The translations under genes were made by a program, and so were the position numbers. From assembly GCA_937872515.1 (NCBI GenBank), contig CALMSX010000029.1, forward strand, positions 1 through 45,817: a stretch of DNA of 45,817 bases, read 5' to 3'. Under the pieces are notes generated by a model. The model worked only from the letters and a program-made list of their open reading frames with translations, was not told where the DNA came from and searched no databases. This document shows positions 17,947 to 27,150 of the stretch, in pieces; the first letter of the stretch is position 1, and each line of letters starts with the position of its first letter. The stretch is from an uncultured Bacteroidota bacterium (lineage in GTDB: Bacteria; Bacteroidota; Bacteroidia; Chitinophagales; Saprospiraceae).

Positions 17947-19339
17947 ATCCTAATATTTGAAGCATATCGTTGACGGTTTGCTCTCCTCTGTAAACCCAGT
18001 CGCGATAATTTCCTTTTTCGTCTCTGTCAACAATGATGTGTTTGGGTGATGGAATCAAACAATGTTTGATGCCACCATAGCCACTAATAGCCTCCTGGTA
18101 AGCGCCGGTATGGAAAAATCCTAGATACAATGGTTCTTCACTGTCATTGTCTACCCTGGGCAAAAATATTTGCTGGTCGAGGTCTTCTGAGTTGTAGTAA
18201 TCTGAGTGATCACAACTGATACCTCCAATATTGACCTGGGCATAATCTTCCTTCCACTTGTTGATCGGAAGCAGAATAAATTTCTCAAAAATTGACCAGG
18301 CATCCGGTATGGTATTCATCAGACTGTTGTCAATGAGGTACCAGAGTTCTGCGTCATTCTGTTGTTTGGCTTCCAAAACTTTAAAAATAATGGCACCGCT
18401 TTCACCAACCGTATATTTACCAAATTCGGTAAAAATATTGGGCTCTTCAATGCCTTCTTCCTGACACACCTCTTTGATGTTGCGCACTACCTCTTCAATC
18501 ATGTACTTGTAGTCGTACTCAAATGCAAGGTTGTTGCGAATCGGAAGTCCTCCCCCAAGGTTGATGGAGTCAAGCGATGGACAAATCTTTTTCAGATCTG
18601 CAAAAATTTTCAACGCTTTACGGAATTCACCCCAGTAATACAAGGTATCCTTGATGCCGGAATCCACAAAAAAGTGCAACATCTTAAGTTTTACTTTTTT
18701 CTTCCTGGCCAGTTTTTGTTTGTAATATTCAATGATCTCTGTACTCCTGATTCCTAATCTTGAAGTGTAATAGGCAGACTGCGGCTCTTCGTTAATGGCC
18801 ATCCTCAATCCGATGGTCAGGTCTTTTTTGGTCCTTGCCAACAAACGGTCGATCTCTACCTTTGAGTCCATAACCGGAATGACGTTTTCAAAGTCATCAT
18901 CCAGCAGGCCTACAATTTTATCGAGGTAGTCATCGGTTTTATGCCCATTGTGAATCAGAAATGTTTTTTTACTGATCCTTCCCTTTTCAAATAGTCTTCT
19001 GATCAAATCGATATCAAAGGAACTCGATGTTTCGAGGTGGACCCCGTGATTCAAAGCCTCATTGATTACATGGCTAAAGTGACAACACTTGGTACAGTAA
19101 CAATAATAGTATTCTCCTTTATAATTATTGGCCTTGATGGCTTTGTTAAAAAGGTTTTTCGCTTTTTTGATCTGGTCTCCGATCCTTGGCAAATAGGTCA
19201 ACCTAAATGGGGTACCATATTTGTCAATGAGGTATTTCAGGGAAAAATCGTGAAAAGTAAGGTAGTCATTTCTGAGATCAAAACCATCCTGTGGGAAAAA
19301 GTAGGTTTGGTTGATTAGCTCAAAGTAGTTGTTCTTCAT
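17939..19339 (-). CDS. speA: Arginine decarboxylase, PLP fold type III, short form
   Basis: A 466-residue decarboxylase that likely makes agmatine from arginine. It has the alanine-racemase/ornithine-decarboxylase fold: the PLP lysine is probably Lys84 in YCTKCCHFSHV, the glycine-rich phosphate loop is LGGGLPIRNN (261-270), EFGKYT lies at 305-310, and the active-site Cys-Asp pair is in GGISCDHSDYYN (Cys376, Asp377). It is shorter than the E. coli SpeA (about 630-660 residues) because it lacks the inserted helical domain, and matches a short form common in Bacteroidota. It is the first gene of a three-gene polyamine operon on the minus strand. Confidence 0.82.
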   Translation of the reverse strand: MKNNYFELINQTYFFPQDGFDLRNDYLTFHDFSLKYLIDKYGTPFRLTYLPRIGDQIKKAKNLFNKAIKANNYKGEYYYCYCTKCCHFSHVINEALNHGVHLETSSSFDIDLIRRLFEKGRISKKTFLIHNGHKTDDYLDKIVGLLDDDFENVIPVMDSKVEIDRLLARTKKDLTIGLRMAINEEPQSAYYTSRLGIRSTEIIEYYKQKLARKKKVKLKMLHFFVDSGIKDTLYYWGEFRKALKIFADLKKICPSLDSINLGGGLPIRNNLAFEYDYKYMIEEVVRNIKEVCQEEGIEEPNIFTEFGKYTVGESGAIIFKVLEAKQQNDAELWYLIDNSLMNTIPDAWSIFEKFILLPINKWKEDYAQVNIGGISCDHSDYYNSEDLDQQIFLPRVDNDSEEPLYLGFFHTGAYQEAISGYGGIKHCLIPSPKHIIVDRDEKGNYRDWVYRGEQTVNDMLQILGYE

Positions 19340-19502
19340 TCTACTGTGTCAGTCTCATGATTTTGGTGAAAGATTGAGATGTAAAGTAACGAATAAAAAA
19401 CAGGATTTCGCCCTTTTAAGACAACATTTGTTGTTAGGGGCAACTGCAAATCAAATAGCAGTGTTTTTTTAATTTATTATGCTTTGGTTATCAAACTTAT
19501 GC

Positions 19503-19970
19503 CTAAGATTCCAGGGCATCGATCAGGGTTTTACAAGCCACAAAGATCAACTCTCTTCCAGCCGGCGAAACCTGAATGTCTTCGTCTGACTCCAGACTGT
19601 CTTCCACAAAGGCAAGTAAATCCTCTTGTGCATAGCCTTCAAAAAACACATTCAGCCGCTCGTGAAAGTTGCCCCCCTTCGCTTCTTCCATCTTCAACCA
19701 GTTGGCTTCTTCCAGTTCCGACATAGATTCTACATCACAGGCTGATATGGCTCCCTGTACATCCGTGCATGCCGTATGAATCACTGTTGCCATAAACCAA
19801 AGCAACTCATATTCGTCATCAGAGAGCAATTCAAAGCCCTCGTCGGTCAACATGGCTGAAAAGGCAGGCTGGGCCGCGATCAGGGCTTCTCTGTCGCTGA
19901 AAAACTTCTTCTCGCTTTCATAATAGCTGTCAATGACTTTCTCTATATTTTCCTCTGTGATGATTTGCAT
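19503..19970 (-). CDS. Hypothetical acidic helical protein
   Basis: I do not recognise this family. The open frame reaches 20087, but the first 39 residues look non-coding, so I take the ATG at 19970 (MQIITEENIEKVIDSYY), giving 155 residues. It is rich in Glu, Asp and Leu, with predicted helices throughout, for example DDEYELLWFMATVIHTACTDVQG and QEDLLAFVEDSLESDEDIQ. There is no signal peptide or membrane segment, so it is probably cytoplasmic. It stands alone on the minus strand between the polyamine operon and the divergent msrA gene. Confidence 0.6.
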   Translation of the reverse strand: MQIITEENIEKVIDSYYESEKKFFSDREALIAAQPAFSAMLTDEGFELLSDDEYELLWFMATVIHTACTDVQGAISACDVESMSELEEANWLKMEEAKGGNFHERLNVFFEGYAQEDLLAFVEDSLESDEDIQVSPAGRELIFVACKTLIDALES

Positions 19971-20228
19971 GCTGCTTTTTTGGCAAATATCGCTTTTTTC
20001 TGGCATTGTATGGCCGGATAACCTTCCAAAGTGAGTTGGTTTTGCCGGATACTGACAAAAATGGTCAAAGCTGCAAAATACATACACCTGTTTTTACTTT
20101 TAAGCTTTGAATGTATGCAGGTTTTTTGTGTGGAATTCCTCAGGTAGACAAGAATTTAATTTCAATAATCCCGGCTGTTGTGTCAAAACTTTCCCCTGTT
20201 TCTTTCGTTATACCACAAAATAGATTGT

Positions 20229-20897
20229 ATGAAATTTTTTAGCACAGCCGTGCTCCTACCTTTGACCTTACTCGTTTCTTTACATACCAAATCGTGTAAA
20301 GCATCCGCAGACCCAAGCCCGGGACCAGTCTACCAGCCAGCACAAGGCATAGAAAAAGCCTATTTTGCTTCCGGCTGTTTTTGGTGCGTAGAAGCCATCT
20401 TTGAAACGGTTTACGGGGTAGAAGAGGTGGTTTCCGGATATGCTGGAGGGACTGCTGATGACGCTAATTACGACGCTGTTTCGTCTGGTGCTACCAACCA
20501 TGCCGAGACGGTTGAGGTGTTTTATGACCCAAATAAAATTTCTTATTCTACGCTGCTTAAGATCTTTTTTGACAGCCATGACGCCACTACGCTCAACCGA
20601 CAAGGCCCAGATTCCGGGAGGCAGTACAGGTCTGCCATTTTTTATCAAAATGAAACGGAAAAAGAAGCTGCCCAACAATATATTTCTTCGCTGTATGGCA
20701 CTGGTCAATACGCTGCTGGCACCATTACCACTACCCTTGAAAAATATACGGGTTTTTATCCTGCAGAAGCTTACCACCAGGACTATGAAAAACTCAACCC
20801 CAATCAACCCTATATCCGGGCAGTCAGCATTCCAAGGCTTAAGAAGTTTCAGACCAAAAACCCTGAGTTGTTGAAAAAAACGGAAAACAAACATTGA
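20229..20897 (+). CDS. msrA: Peptide methionine sulfoxide reductase A, exported
   Basis: Reduces methionine-S-sulfoxide in proteins. The catalytic motif GCFWCVEAIFE (nucleophile Cys50 counted from the chosen start), SGYAGG, NHAETVEVFYDP, and SGRQYRSAIFY are all present. The ATG at 20229 gives a hydrophobic leader (MKFFSTAVLLPLTLLVSL), so the enzyme is probably periplasmic, repairing envelope proteins. The open frame extends to 20178 but that would spoil the leader. Its TGA overlaps the TTG start of the next gene. A C-terminal MsrB domain is absent. Confidence 0.93.
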   Translation: MKFFSTAVLLPLTLLVSLHTKSCKASADPSPGPVYQPAQGIEKAYFASGCFWCVEAIFETVYGVEEVVSGYAGGTADDANYDAVSSGATNHAETVEVFYDPNKISYSTLLKIFFDSHDATTLNRQGPDSGRQYRSAIFYQNETEKEAAQQYISSLYGTGQYAAGTITTTLEKYTGFYPAEAYHQDYEKLNPNQPYIRAVSIPRLKKFQTKNPELLKKTENKH

Positions 20898-21397
20898 AAA
20901 AACTTTTTATCTTTACCGGACCTGAAAGTTCGGGCAAAACCACCCTGGCCGAGCGCCTTTCTGCCGACCTAAATCTGCCTCTTGTGCCAGAATTTGCCCG
21001 CCAATACCTGGAAAACAAAGGTGGCAAGTACACACTTGAAGAGATAGATTACATAGCCCAAAAACAAAGGGAACTGGAATCTGAGGCCACAGGCAATCGG
21101 GTGATTTGTGATACCGATTTATTGACCATCTATATTTGGAAAAAAGAGGTCTTTCATGTGGATGATCCCTCCTTACTATCTTTCCTAAATAGTCCCATAA
21201 GGCATTACTTATTGTGTGAACCCAACATACCCTGGGTGCCCGATCCATTGAGAGAAAATCAATGGGACCGAGAAAGGCTATTTAACCTTCATTTGACGAT
21301 TCTCCGGCAATTCGATGCAAAGTATTCGATTTTAAATGCTGAATCTTTTGACGATCGATATCTTCAGGCAAATTCACTTTTACAATCCATTCTATAA
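20894..21397 (+). CDS. NadR-like P-loop kinase
   Basis: A 167-residue AAA_28/NadR-type nucleotide kinase, similar to the ribosylnicotinamide kinase domain of NadR. The Walker A motif GPESSGKTT lies at 9-17, followed by the typical VPEFARQYLEN, an ICDTDLLTIYIWKK Walker-B-like strand, and PDPLRENQWDRERLF, which matches the lid region. It probably phosphorylates nicotinamide riboside for NAD salvage. The adenylyltransferase and HTH domains of E. coli NadR are absent. The start is TTG, overlapping the msrA stop by 4 bases, so translation is coupled. Confidence 0.78.
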   Translation: MKKLFIFTGPESSGKTTLAERLSADLNLPLVPEFARQYLENKGGKYTLEEIDYIAQKQRELESEATGNRVICDTDLLTIYIWKKEVFHVDDPSLLSFLNSPIRHYLLCEPNIPWVPDPLRENQWDRERLFNLHLTILRQFDAKYSILNAESFDDRYLQANSLLQSIL

Positions 21398-21478
21398 ACC
21401 AGCCTTTCTCCTTATTTTTGGGGTATTCAGGGAGATAGAGCTCGCATCATAATCTGGTATATTAGATAGGAATAAAAT

Positions 21479-22522
21479 TTAAAAACGAATTTCGTATCCC
21501 GGCACCTTGCCTGTTTTAAACATCGAACGCATATCAAAACGCAACTTAATGGTGTCATCATCAATTTGCTCGTATTCTACTCCTTTTACCTCTTTTATTT
21601 TGCGTGGCAGGTGGTAAATCACTTCAATTTTATCCATGCCCATAATATCCAAAATCATTCCAAAACTCTCTTCGTCATTTTTATCAATGCCTTCTACCAT
21701 TTCTTTTGGCAACATGCCCATTTCAAAGGCATTTTCCTCCGGGCTGCTCAGGATTCCCGCCATAGGATCAAATTTCATTTCATTGAGTGAATTGAAATTG
21801 CGCTTGAAATTTTTCATAGAAGTGGTGTCGCCCGTTTCAATGATTTCTGCCCTCGCCATCATCTCTCCAATTTTGTTGGCTTCTTTTAGGTTTTTATAGG
21901 TGTAACTCAGATCAATAACGCCCTTTTCTTCCGCAGAGTCAAGGTGGATTTCCAAGTTTACCTGCTTAAGCAAGCCGGGATTTTCCAGTTGCTGCAAGAC
22001 GCTGTCAGGTATAAGCGTATATATTACCACTGATGTGTCTACCTTTCCCTGATTGAGGCCACCAACAAATTTTTCTACACTTGATTTTTTCTTTAGGGGC
22101 ATATTCAAACCCATTTGACTGGAATCTCCAAACGAATAGTTTTCTGAAAAATCAGCATTATACCCGGTTGTATCATAGTACATTTCTGGCTCCGGAGCTG
22201 CTTCTTCCTGCACGGCAGGTTGCGTCAATTCATACTGTGTACTATCCGATAACCAACTCTGCATTGAATCTGTCGCAAAAATATCATTGCCGATGCTATC
22301 TGTAAAAATATTGGCAAGTGCCAGACTATCTGAAAATACACTGTCTTTTGCCATTTGTTTGCCGAAGCCCTCAAATGCAGCTTTCATTTCTTTAATCATT
22401 GCTCCCAAATCATATTGGATATTGGTTTTTCCCGATCCATCCGCATAAAACCACATTTCTGTCTTGTAGGAACCGCATGAAACCAGGGAGAAAAGACACA
22501 GCGATAAAAGCAACTTTTTCAT
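21479..22522 (-). CDS. Hypothetical lipoprotein
   Basis: A 347-residue protein counted from the ATG at 22522, which gives a lipoprotein signal peptide ending in SLVSC (Cys16). The frame upstream to 22585 lacks protein-like character. The start of the mature part, YKTEMWFYADGSGKTNIQYDLGAM, resembles envelope proteins of Bacteroidota whose function is unknown. An acidic, low-complexity middle (about 60-130) is rich in Ser, Asp and Glu. No catalytic motif is visible. The gene is convergent with the NadR-like kinase gene (82-base gap) and divergent from the GNAT gene. Confidence 0.65.
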   Translation of the reverse strand: MKKLLLSLCLFSLVSCGSYKTEMWFYADGSGKTNIQYDLGAMIKEMKAAFEGFGKQMAKDSVFSDSLALANIFTDSIGNDIFATDSMQSWLSDSTQYELTQPAVQEEAAPEPEMYYDTTGYNADFSENYSFGDSSQMGLNMPLKKKSSVEKFVGGLNQGKVDTSVVIYTLIPDSVLQQLENPGLLKQVNLEIHLDSAEEKGVIDLSYTYKNLKEANKIGEMMARAEIIETGDTTSMKNFKRNFNSLNEMKFDPMAGILSSPEENAFEMGMLPKEMVEGIDKNDEESFGMILDIMGMDKIEVIYHLPRKIKEVKGVEYEQIDDDTIKLRFDMRSMFKTGKVPGYEIRF

Positions 22523-22595
22523 GTTGTATTTTTTATGCAAGATACAATGTATTATCTTGCATCTGACTATATTGATCACAATCAATTGTAAGCCT

Positions 22596-23120
22596 ATGCC
22601 CCATGCCCACTTTCAACTACCCCTGTCCAACGAGCTTGTCGAACTTCGAGCCCTCCAAGTCGGCGATTTTGAAGCCCTGTATGAAGTAGCCTCCGATCCG
22701 CTGATCTGGGAACAGCACCCCAATCCCAACCGTTACCAGCGACCGGTTTTTGAAATTTTTTTTGAAGGAGCCCTGGCCTCAAAGGGTGCTTATCTGGTGG
22801 TGGACAAAACAACAGGGGCGGTAGCAGGTTCTACCCGATTTTACGACTTTGACGAGCAATTAAACCGGGTATTTATCGGCTATACCTTTATTGGTCGAAA
22901 TTTTTGGGGAAAAGGACTCAACCCATCGATGAAAAACCTGATGTTGCAACACGCCTTCGAACTTGTACCAGAGGTTTATTTTCATGTCGGCGAAAACAAC
23001 CGCCGATCGCAAATCGCAATGGAAAGACTGGGTGCCATCGCCCTCCGGAAAGTAGAAGTAGCTTACCATGGCGAACCCTCAAGGATCAACATAGAATACC
23101 TCATAAAAAAAGAGGGATGA
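22596..23120 (+). CDS. GNAT N-acetyltransferase (RimJ/RimL type)
   Basis: A 174-residue GNAT protein from the ATG at 22596. The frame opens at 22521, but the first 25 residues are implausible. It fits the GNAT_3/RimJ-RimL subfamily: LVELRALQVGDFEALYEVASDPLIWEQHPN at the N-terminus, AGSTRFYDFDEQLNRVFIGYTFIGRNFWGKGLNPSMKNLMLQHAFE as motif A, and VGENNRRSQIAMERLGAIALRK as motif B. Such enzymes acetylate protein N-termini or small amines; the substrate is unknown. It runs divergently from the lipoprotein gene at 21479 and convergently with htpG. Confidence 0.85.
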   Translation: MPHAHFQLPLSNELVELRALQVGDFEALYEVASDPLIWEQHPNPNRYQRPVFEIFFEGALASKGAYLVVDKTTGAVAGSTRFYDFDEQLNRVFIGYTFIGRNFWGKGLNPSMKNLMLQHAFELVPEVYFHVGENNRRSQIAMERLGAIALRKVEVAYHGEPSRINIEYLIKKEG

Positions 23121-23134
23121 ACCCTCTTTTAATT

Positions 23135-24997
23135 TTAACTCAACCTGTTGAGACTCTCTTTGACAAATCTTGCCAGCTCTTCGCCCTTAAGCATGTTTTG
23201 CTGTAAGAGCGCCAGGTGGTGCAGGTAAGAAACCATCTCCTCCTGTTTCTCTTTCTTTTCAGCCAGTAGTTTGTTGGCGATGAGTGGGTGATTGGTATTG
23301 ACCACTACATTGTGGAGGTCACCAAACATATCATTGTCCATGCCCTGCATCATCTGCATCTCTTTCATCCTCCTCATGAACTCGGGCTTGGTAATCATCA
23401 CGGGATGGTCATCGGGCGACAAGGCCTTCAATTCTACATGCCCTCCCTTTTGATCTCCCAAACAAGTCTTAAATAAGCTTTCTACTTCTTTTTGCTGGTC
23501 GTCACTCAGAATGGACTCTTTTTTCTCATCCTTTTGTACCAGGTTATCCACAGTATCGCTGTCTACCCTTACAAAGCTCAGTTTTTCACCCTTGAACTCA
23601 AGGTGTTGCATAAAGTGGTTGTCGATCATGCTGTCAAAAATCAATACATCATAACCATACGACTTGGCGCTTTCAATGAAAGAATACTGTTCTTTGACAT
23701 TGTTGGCATAAATACAAACCAGCCTGTCTTGTTTATCGGTTTGCAGTGGTTTTATTTTTTCCTTGTACTCTTCTATGGTAAAGTACTTGTCTTCGCTGTT
23801 TTTCAGCAATACAAACTTGATGGCCTTTTCGTTGAATTTCTCATCGCTGATCATGCCGTATTTAACAAAGACGCCGGTCTCTGACCACCTTTGCTCAAAG
23901 GTTTCTCTTTCTTTTTTGAAAAGAGATTCCAACTTTTCCGCCACCTTTTTGGTGATGTAGTTGGTTATTTTTTTCACATTGCCATCGGCTTGCAGGTAGC
24001 TCCTGGAAACGTTGAGCGGGATGTCCGGTGAATCGATCACCCCATGCAGCAAGGTCAGAAATTCAGGAACGATGTCTTTTACTTCATCGGTTACATAAAC
24101 CTGATTGCTGTACAGTTGGATCTTGTTTTTCTGCAGCTCAGGCGTGTTGTTGAGCTTAGGGAAATACAGGATGCCCGTAAGATTAAATGGATAATCTATG
24201 TTGAGGTGGATCCAAAACAAAGGGGGTTGGCTGTAGGGATACAGCTCGTTATAAAAGGCCTTGTATTCTTCATCCGTAATCTCAGTGGGCTTCTTTTTCC
24301 ACAAAGGATTGGGATTGTTTACGATATTGGCAACCTCTGTTTTAATTTCTTTTTTATCGTCTCCTTCTCCTTCCCATGTAGATTCTGTGCGGGTACCAAA
24401 TTGAATTTCTACCGGCAAAAATTTGCAGTACTTGGTCAGCAGGCCTTCAATTCTGGCTTCTTCCAAAAATTCGGCAGACTCTGTATTGATGTGCAAAATG
24501 ATATCTGTTCCCCTACCGCTTCTTTCTGCAGCCTCCATTTCATATTCAGGGTTGCCATCACAAATCCATCTCACCGCGGCCTCACCCTGGCGGTATGATT
24601 GGGTGATCACTTCTACCTTATCTGCCACCATAAAGGCGGAGTAAAAGCCGAGTCCAAAATGGCCTATGATGCTTTGGTCTTTGTATTTTTCAATAAACTC
24701 TTCAGCAGAGGAAAAAGCCACCTGGTTGAGGTACTTTTCTACTTCTTCCTGACTCATGCCAATACCCTTATCTGAAATGGTCAGGGTCTTGGCCTCTTTG
24801 TCCAGTTTTATTTCGATGCGCAAGTCATTTATATCCCCGGTAGGCTCTCCTGATGTGGCCAGGGCCTTAATTTTGGTGGTGGCATCCACGGCATTGGATA
24901 CCAATTCCCTCAAAAATATCTCGTGATCCGAATAAAGGAACTTTTTGATGATCGGAAATATATTTTCCGTTTGAACTGAAATCTGACCTTTTGCCAT
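23135..24997 (-). CDS. htpG: Molecular chaperone HtpG (Hsp90)
   Basis: A 620-residue Hsp90 homologue from the ATG at 24997 (MAKGQISVQTEN). The open frame extends to 25087, but the added 30 residues are not family-like. The N-terminal GHKL ATPase domain has ELVSNAVDA, DKGIGMS and GHFGLGFYSAFMVADKVEV. The middle domain carries DIPLNVSRSYLQ. The C-terminal dimerisation domain ends in ARFVKESLNRL. It is a cytoplasmic chaperone for late-stage protein folding. The gene is convergent with the GNAT gene (14-base gap) and divergent from scpB. Confidence 0.97.
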   Translation of the reverse strand: MAKGQISVQTENIFPIIKKFLYSDHEIFLRELVSNAVDATTKIKALATSGEPTGDINDLRIEIKLDKEAKTLTISDKGIGMSQEEVEKYLNQVAFSSAEEFIEKYKDQSIIGHFGLGFYSAFMVADKVEVITQSYRQGEAAVRWICDGNPEYEMEAAERSGRGTDIILHINTESAEFLEEARIEGLLTKYCKFLPVEIQFGTRTESTWEGEGDDKKEIKTEVANIVNNPNPLWKKKPTEITDEEYKAFYNELYPYSQPPLFWIHLNIDYPFNLTGILYFPKLNNTPELQKNKIQLYSNQVYVTDEVKDIVPEFLTLLHGVIDSPDIPLNVSRSYLQADGNVKKITNYITKKVAEKLESLFKKERETFEQRWSETGVFVKYGMISDEKFNEKAIKFVLLKNSEDKYFTIEEYKEKIKPLQTDKQDRLVCIYANNVKEQYSFIESAKSYGYDVLIFDSMIDNHFMQHLEFKGEKLSFVRVDSDTVDNLVQKDEKKESILSDDQQKEVESLFKTCLGDQKGGHVELKALSPDDHPVMITKPEFMRRMKEMQMMQGMDNDMFGDLHNVVVNTNHPLIANKLLAEKKEKQEEMVSYLHHLALLQQNMLKGEELARFVKESLNRLS

Positions 24998-25170
24998 ATT
25001 TTCTTTTATTTTTTTAGATTTTACACTAATTAATTTTGATTCTGCGGGTTTCGAATCCCCATACCAGGGTTTCAAATGTTGTGCCATGGCTCAAAAAGTG
25101 TCATTTTGGCAGTATTTTATGGCAAGTTGCTGTCTACCTGTCTTTTAGCCCTCTCTTCAATGAAAAATTG

Positions 25171-25178
25171 TACTTTTG
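25171..25178 (+). promoter_or_regulatory. Probable -7 element of the scpB promoter
   Basis: TACTTTTG matches the Bacteroidota -7 consensus TAnnTTTG and lies 29 bases before the scpB start codon. No clear TTG at 17-23 bases upstream was seen, so this is weaker than the promoters at 1420-1449 and 32593-32621. Confidence 0.4.
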
Positions 25179-25206
25179 CAGACCAAAACTGCAAAGTGAC
25201 TCAAAA

Positions 25207-25938
25207 ATGAATAAAAACCTGGTCCTACATATCGAAAGCCTGATTTTTGCATCAGAAAAACCCATAACGGTAGACGACATTACCAATGTGGTAGAAGAAA
25301 CCATGGAACTGCTGCTCGATCCGGGGCAGGTAGATGAAGCCATTCAAATGCTGAGAGACAAATACAGCAGCGACGATTTTGCCATTGAAATCATTGAAAT
25401 TTCGGGCGGTTATGCATTTATGACCAAGGGGGCCTATCACCTCACCATTTCCAATTACCTCAAACAAACCACTACCAAAAAACTGAGCAAGGCGGCTTTG
25501 GAGACCCTATCGATCATCGCCTACAAACAGCCGGTTTCCAAATCTGAAATAGAGAGCATTCGCGGGGTCAATTGTGATTACGCCATCCAGAAACTGTTGG
25601 AAAAAGAATTGGTGGAAATCAAAGGAAGAAGTGAAGGCCTCGGCAAACCCCTGCTCTATGGCACCAGTGAAAAGTTTTTTGACTACTTTGGGCTGAGAGG
25701 AGTGCAGGATCTGCCCAAACTGAAGGATTTTGAGCTGCCGGAAAACTCCATCGGCGTACCCTCTTCTGAAGAGGTAGAAACTCCGGTCATGGTTGATGGC
25801 GAAACCGTACACCTCGAAACAGAAAGCATTGTATTGGAAGACCAGAATGATGAAGGCCCCATTCCCGATATCATGAACGATGTAGATGAAATTCAACCCG
25901 AAGAACAGAACGAAATCCCTTCTGATATTGTTGAATAG
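25207..25938 (+). CDS. scpB: Chromosome segregation and condensation protein ScpB
   Basis: A 243-residue protein from the ATG at 25207; the frame upstream to 25036 is not family-like. ScpB is the paired winged-helix (kleisin-binding) subunit of the SMC-ScpA-ScpB condensin. The first winged helix has LHIESLIFASEKPITVDDI, the second has LSKAALETLSIIAYKQPVSKSEIESIRGVN, followed by LLYGTSEKFFDYFGL. A long acidic tail (from about 200) is typical of Bacteroidota ScpB. scpA is not in the window. The DUF2480 gene follows after 5 bases, so they probably share a transcript. Confidence 0.95.
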   Translation: MNKNLVLHIESLIFASEKPITVDDITNVVEETMELLLDPGQVDEAIQMLRDKYSSDDFAIEIIEISGGYAFMTKGAYHLTISNYLKQTTTKKLSKAALETLSIIAYKQPVSKSEIESIRGVNCDYAIQKLLEKELVEIKGRSEGLGKPLLYGTSEKFFDYFGLRGVQDLPKLKDFELPENSIGVPSSEEVETPVMVDGETVHLETESIVLEDQNDEGPIPDIMNDVDEIQPEEQNEIPSDIVE

Positions 25939-25943
25939 GCATT

Positions 25944-26480
25944 ATGGAAGAAAATACACTCATCAACCGGGTAGATCAAAGCGGCATCCTTACCATCGAT
26001 CTGGAGCAAATGTACCCCACTACGCCCGTGGCTTCATTTGACCTCAAAGACCACCTATTCCACGGACTGATATTAAAGGAAAAAGACTTTAGAGAGGCTT
26101 TAAAAAGCCACGACTGGCAAAAATATGCCGGCTCTGTTTTGTGTGTCTATTGTTCTACCGATGCCATCATTCCGGTATGGGCCTATATGCTGGTAAGCAG
26201 TTATGCCGCCCCTGTTGCCCATGCAGTTTATAATGGTACTCCCACCGAATGGCTGAGGGCTTACTACCATCAGGCGGTACAAAACATGGATGCCACCCTC
26301 TACGCTGGCAAACGCATTGTCATCAAAGGGTGCAGCCACAAAGAAGTACCCACCTCTGCCTATACAGACGTCACCGCCCTGTTGCAGCCATTGGCCCAAA
26401 GCATCATGTATGGCGAGCCCTGCAGCACTGTGCCTATTTTCAAAAGACCCCGGGTCCTTGAAAACAGCGGTGAGTCTTAG
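25944..26480 (+). CDS. DUF2480 family protein
   Basis: A 178-residue cytoplasmic protein matching DUF2480, which is largely restricted to Bacteroidota. Characteristic parts are SFDLKDHLFHGLILKEKDFREAL (about 31-53), VYCSTDAIIPVWAYMLVSSYAAP (about 68-90) and RIVIKGCSHKEVPTSAY (about 121-137), with a late GEPCSTVPIFKRP. The conserved cysteines suggest a redox or metal role. Function is unknown. It is five bases from scpB and its stop overlaps the stop of the opposing lipoprotein gene by 4 bases. Confidence 0.85.
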   Translation: MEENTLINRVDQSGILTIDLEQMYPTTPVASFDLKDHLFHGLILKEKDFREALKSHDWQKYAGSVLCVYCSTDAIIPVWAYMLVSSYAAPVAHAVYNGTPTEWLRAYYHQAVQNMDATLYAGKRIVIKGCSHKEVPTSAYTDVTALLQPLAQSIMYGEPCSTVPIFKRPRVLENSGES

Positions 26481-27013
26481 TCAAGCCTCCTGCCTTTTTC
26501 CTCTTTGTTTTTCACCGAGTTGTTAACTGCTTTTTGCAGGTCTACCATCAATACACTTAAGGCATCATCAGCTCTTACAGTGTACAATTGGTTCTGGTAT
26601 GTAACGGTGCCCTTGTGCTTTTCCCAATCTTTGGCCAACAAAGCAAACCTGCCGTTAATGGCTTCATTGGGACCAAACATCAGGTACTTGCTATCATCAC
26701 TTTCGTGGAAGGATATGGCAAATCGATTGGATTTGGGTGAAAATAAAAAGACCCCAGGTGTACCTTTTTTGATTACAATTTTTTCCCCCGTATTCTCTTT
26801 GTTGATTCGGATCTTTCCATCAACAATGCTGGCTTCACTGGAATCATCTTTTCTATACAAAACAATGTCGTCGCTCAAATAAAACTGTATGTTTTTCAAC
26901 TCTTCATCCGACCACCTGTACCGATCATACATGTCCTGACTAAAGGGTGTCAGCTGGGGAGAACAGGAAACAAAAGCTAATGTCAGCAGGGCAAAAATCA
27001 CCTTTCCATTCAT
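26477..27013 (-). CDS. Hypothetical lipoprotein
   Basis: A 178-residue protein with a lipoprotein leader and lipobox AFVSC (Cys at 17). The start of the mature part, PQLTPFSQDMYDRYRWSDEELKNIQFYLSDDIVLYR, resembles a set of Bacteroidota lipoproteins of unknown role. The rest is beta-rich: KIVIKKGTPGVFLFSPKSNRFAISF, YLMFGPN, and VTYQNQLYTVRADDALSVLMVDL. No known active site. It converges with the DUF2480 gene and overlaps it by 4 bases. Upstream lies the first GC-rich repeat array. Confidence 0.7.
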   Translation of the reverse strand: MNGKVIFALLTLAFVSCSPQLTPFSQDMYDRYRWSDEELKNIQFYLSDDIVLYRKDDSSEASIVDGKIRINKENTGEKIVIKKGTPGVFLFSPKSNRFAISFHESDDSKYLMFGPNEAINGRFALLAKDWEKHKGTVTYQNQLYTVRADDALSVLMVDLQKAVNNSVKNKEEKGRRLD

Positions 27014-27116
27014 ATTATTATCCGTTTGTGATGTTTATAAAATTAAATGTACAATGCTTAGACGACCCATGTTTTGTTTTGACAACAACTTAACAGTGCT
27101 TTTAACATTCTTATAA

Positions 27117-27144
27117 CTAGGGGATAGGGACTAGGGGATAGGGG
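27117..27144 (+). repeat. 14-base tandem repeat before array A
   Basis: CTAGGGGATAGGGA and CTAGGGGATAGGGG stand in tandem, differing only in the last base. They mark the left edge of the repeat-rich block that begins array A. Confidence 0.7.
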
Positions 27145-27150
27145 CTAATG

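Noticed and set aside
19443..19470. ACTGC/GCAGT hairpin with a T-run on the plus strand
   Set aside because: The genes on both sides read on the minus strand, where the T-run is on the wrong side; the stem is only 5 bases.
25040..25070. tRNA T-arm-like string (GGGTTTCGAATCCCC followed by ATACCA) between htpG and scpB
   Set aside because: The invariant G53-C61 pair and a seven-base TTCGAAT loop cannot both be formed, and no D-arm, anticodon arm or acceptor stem lies on either side. Probably chance or a very decayed remnant.
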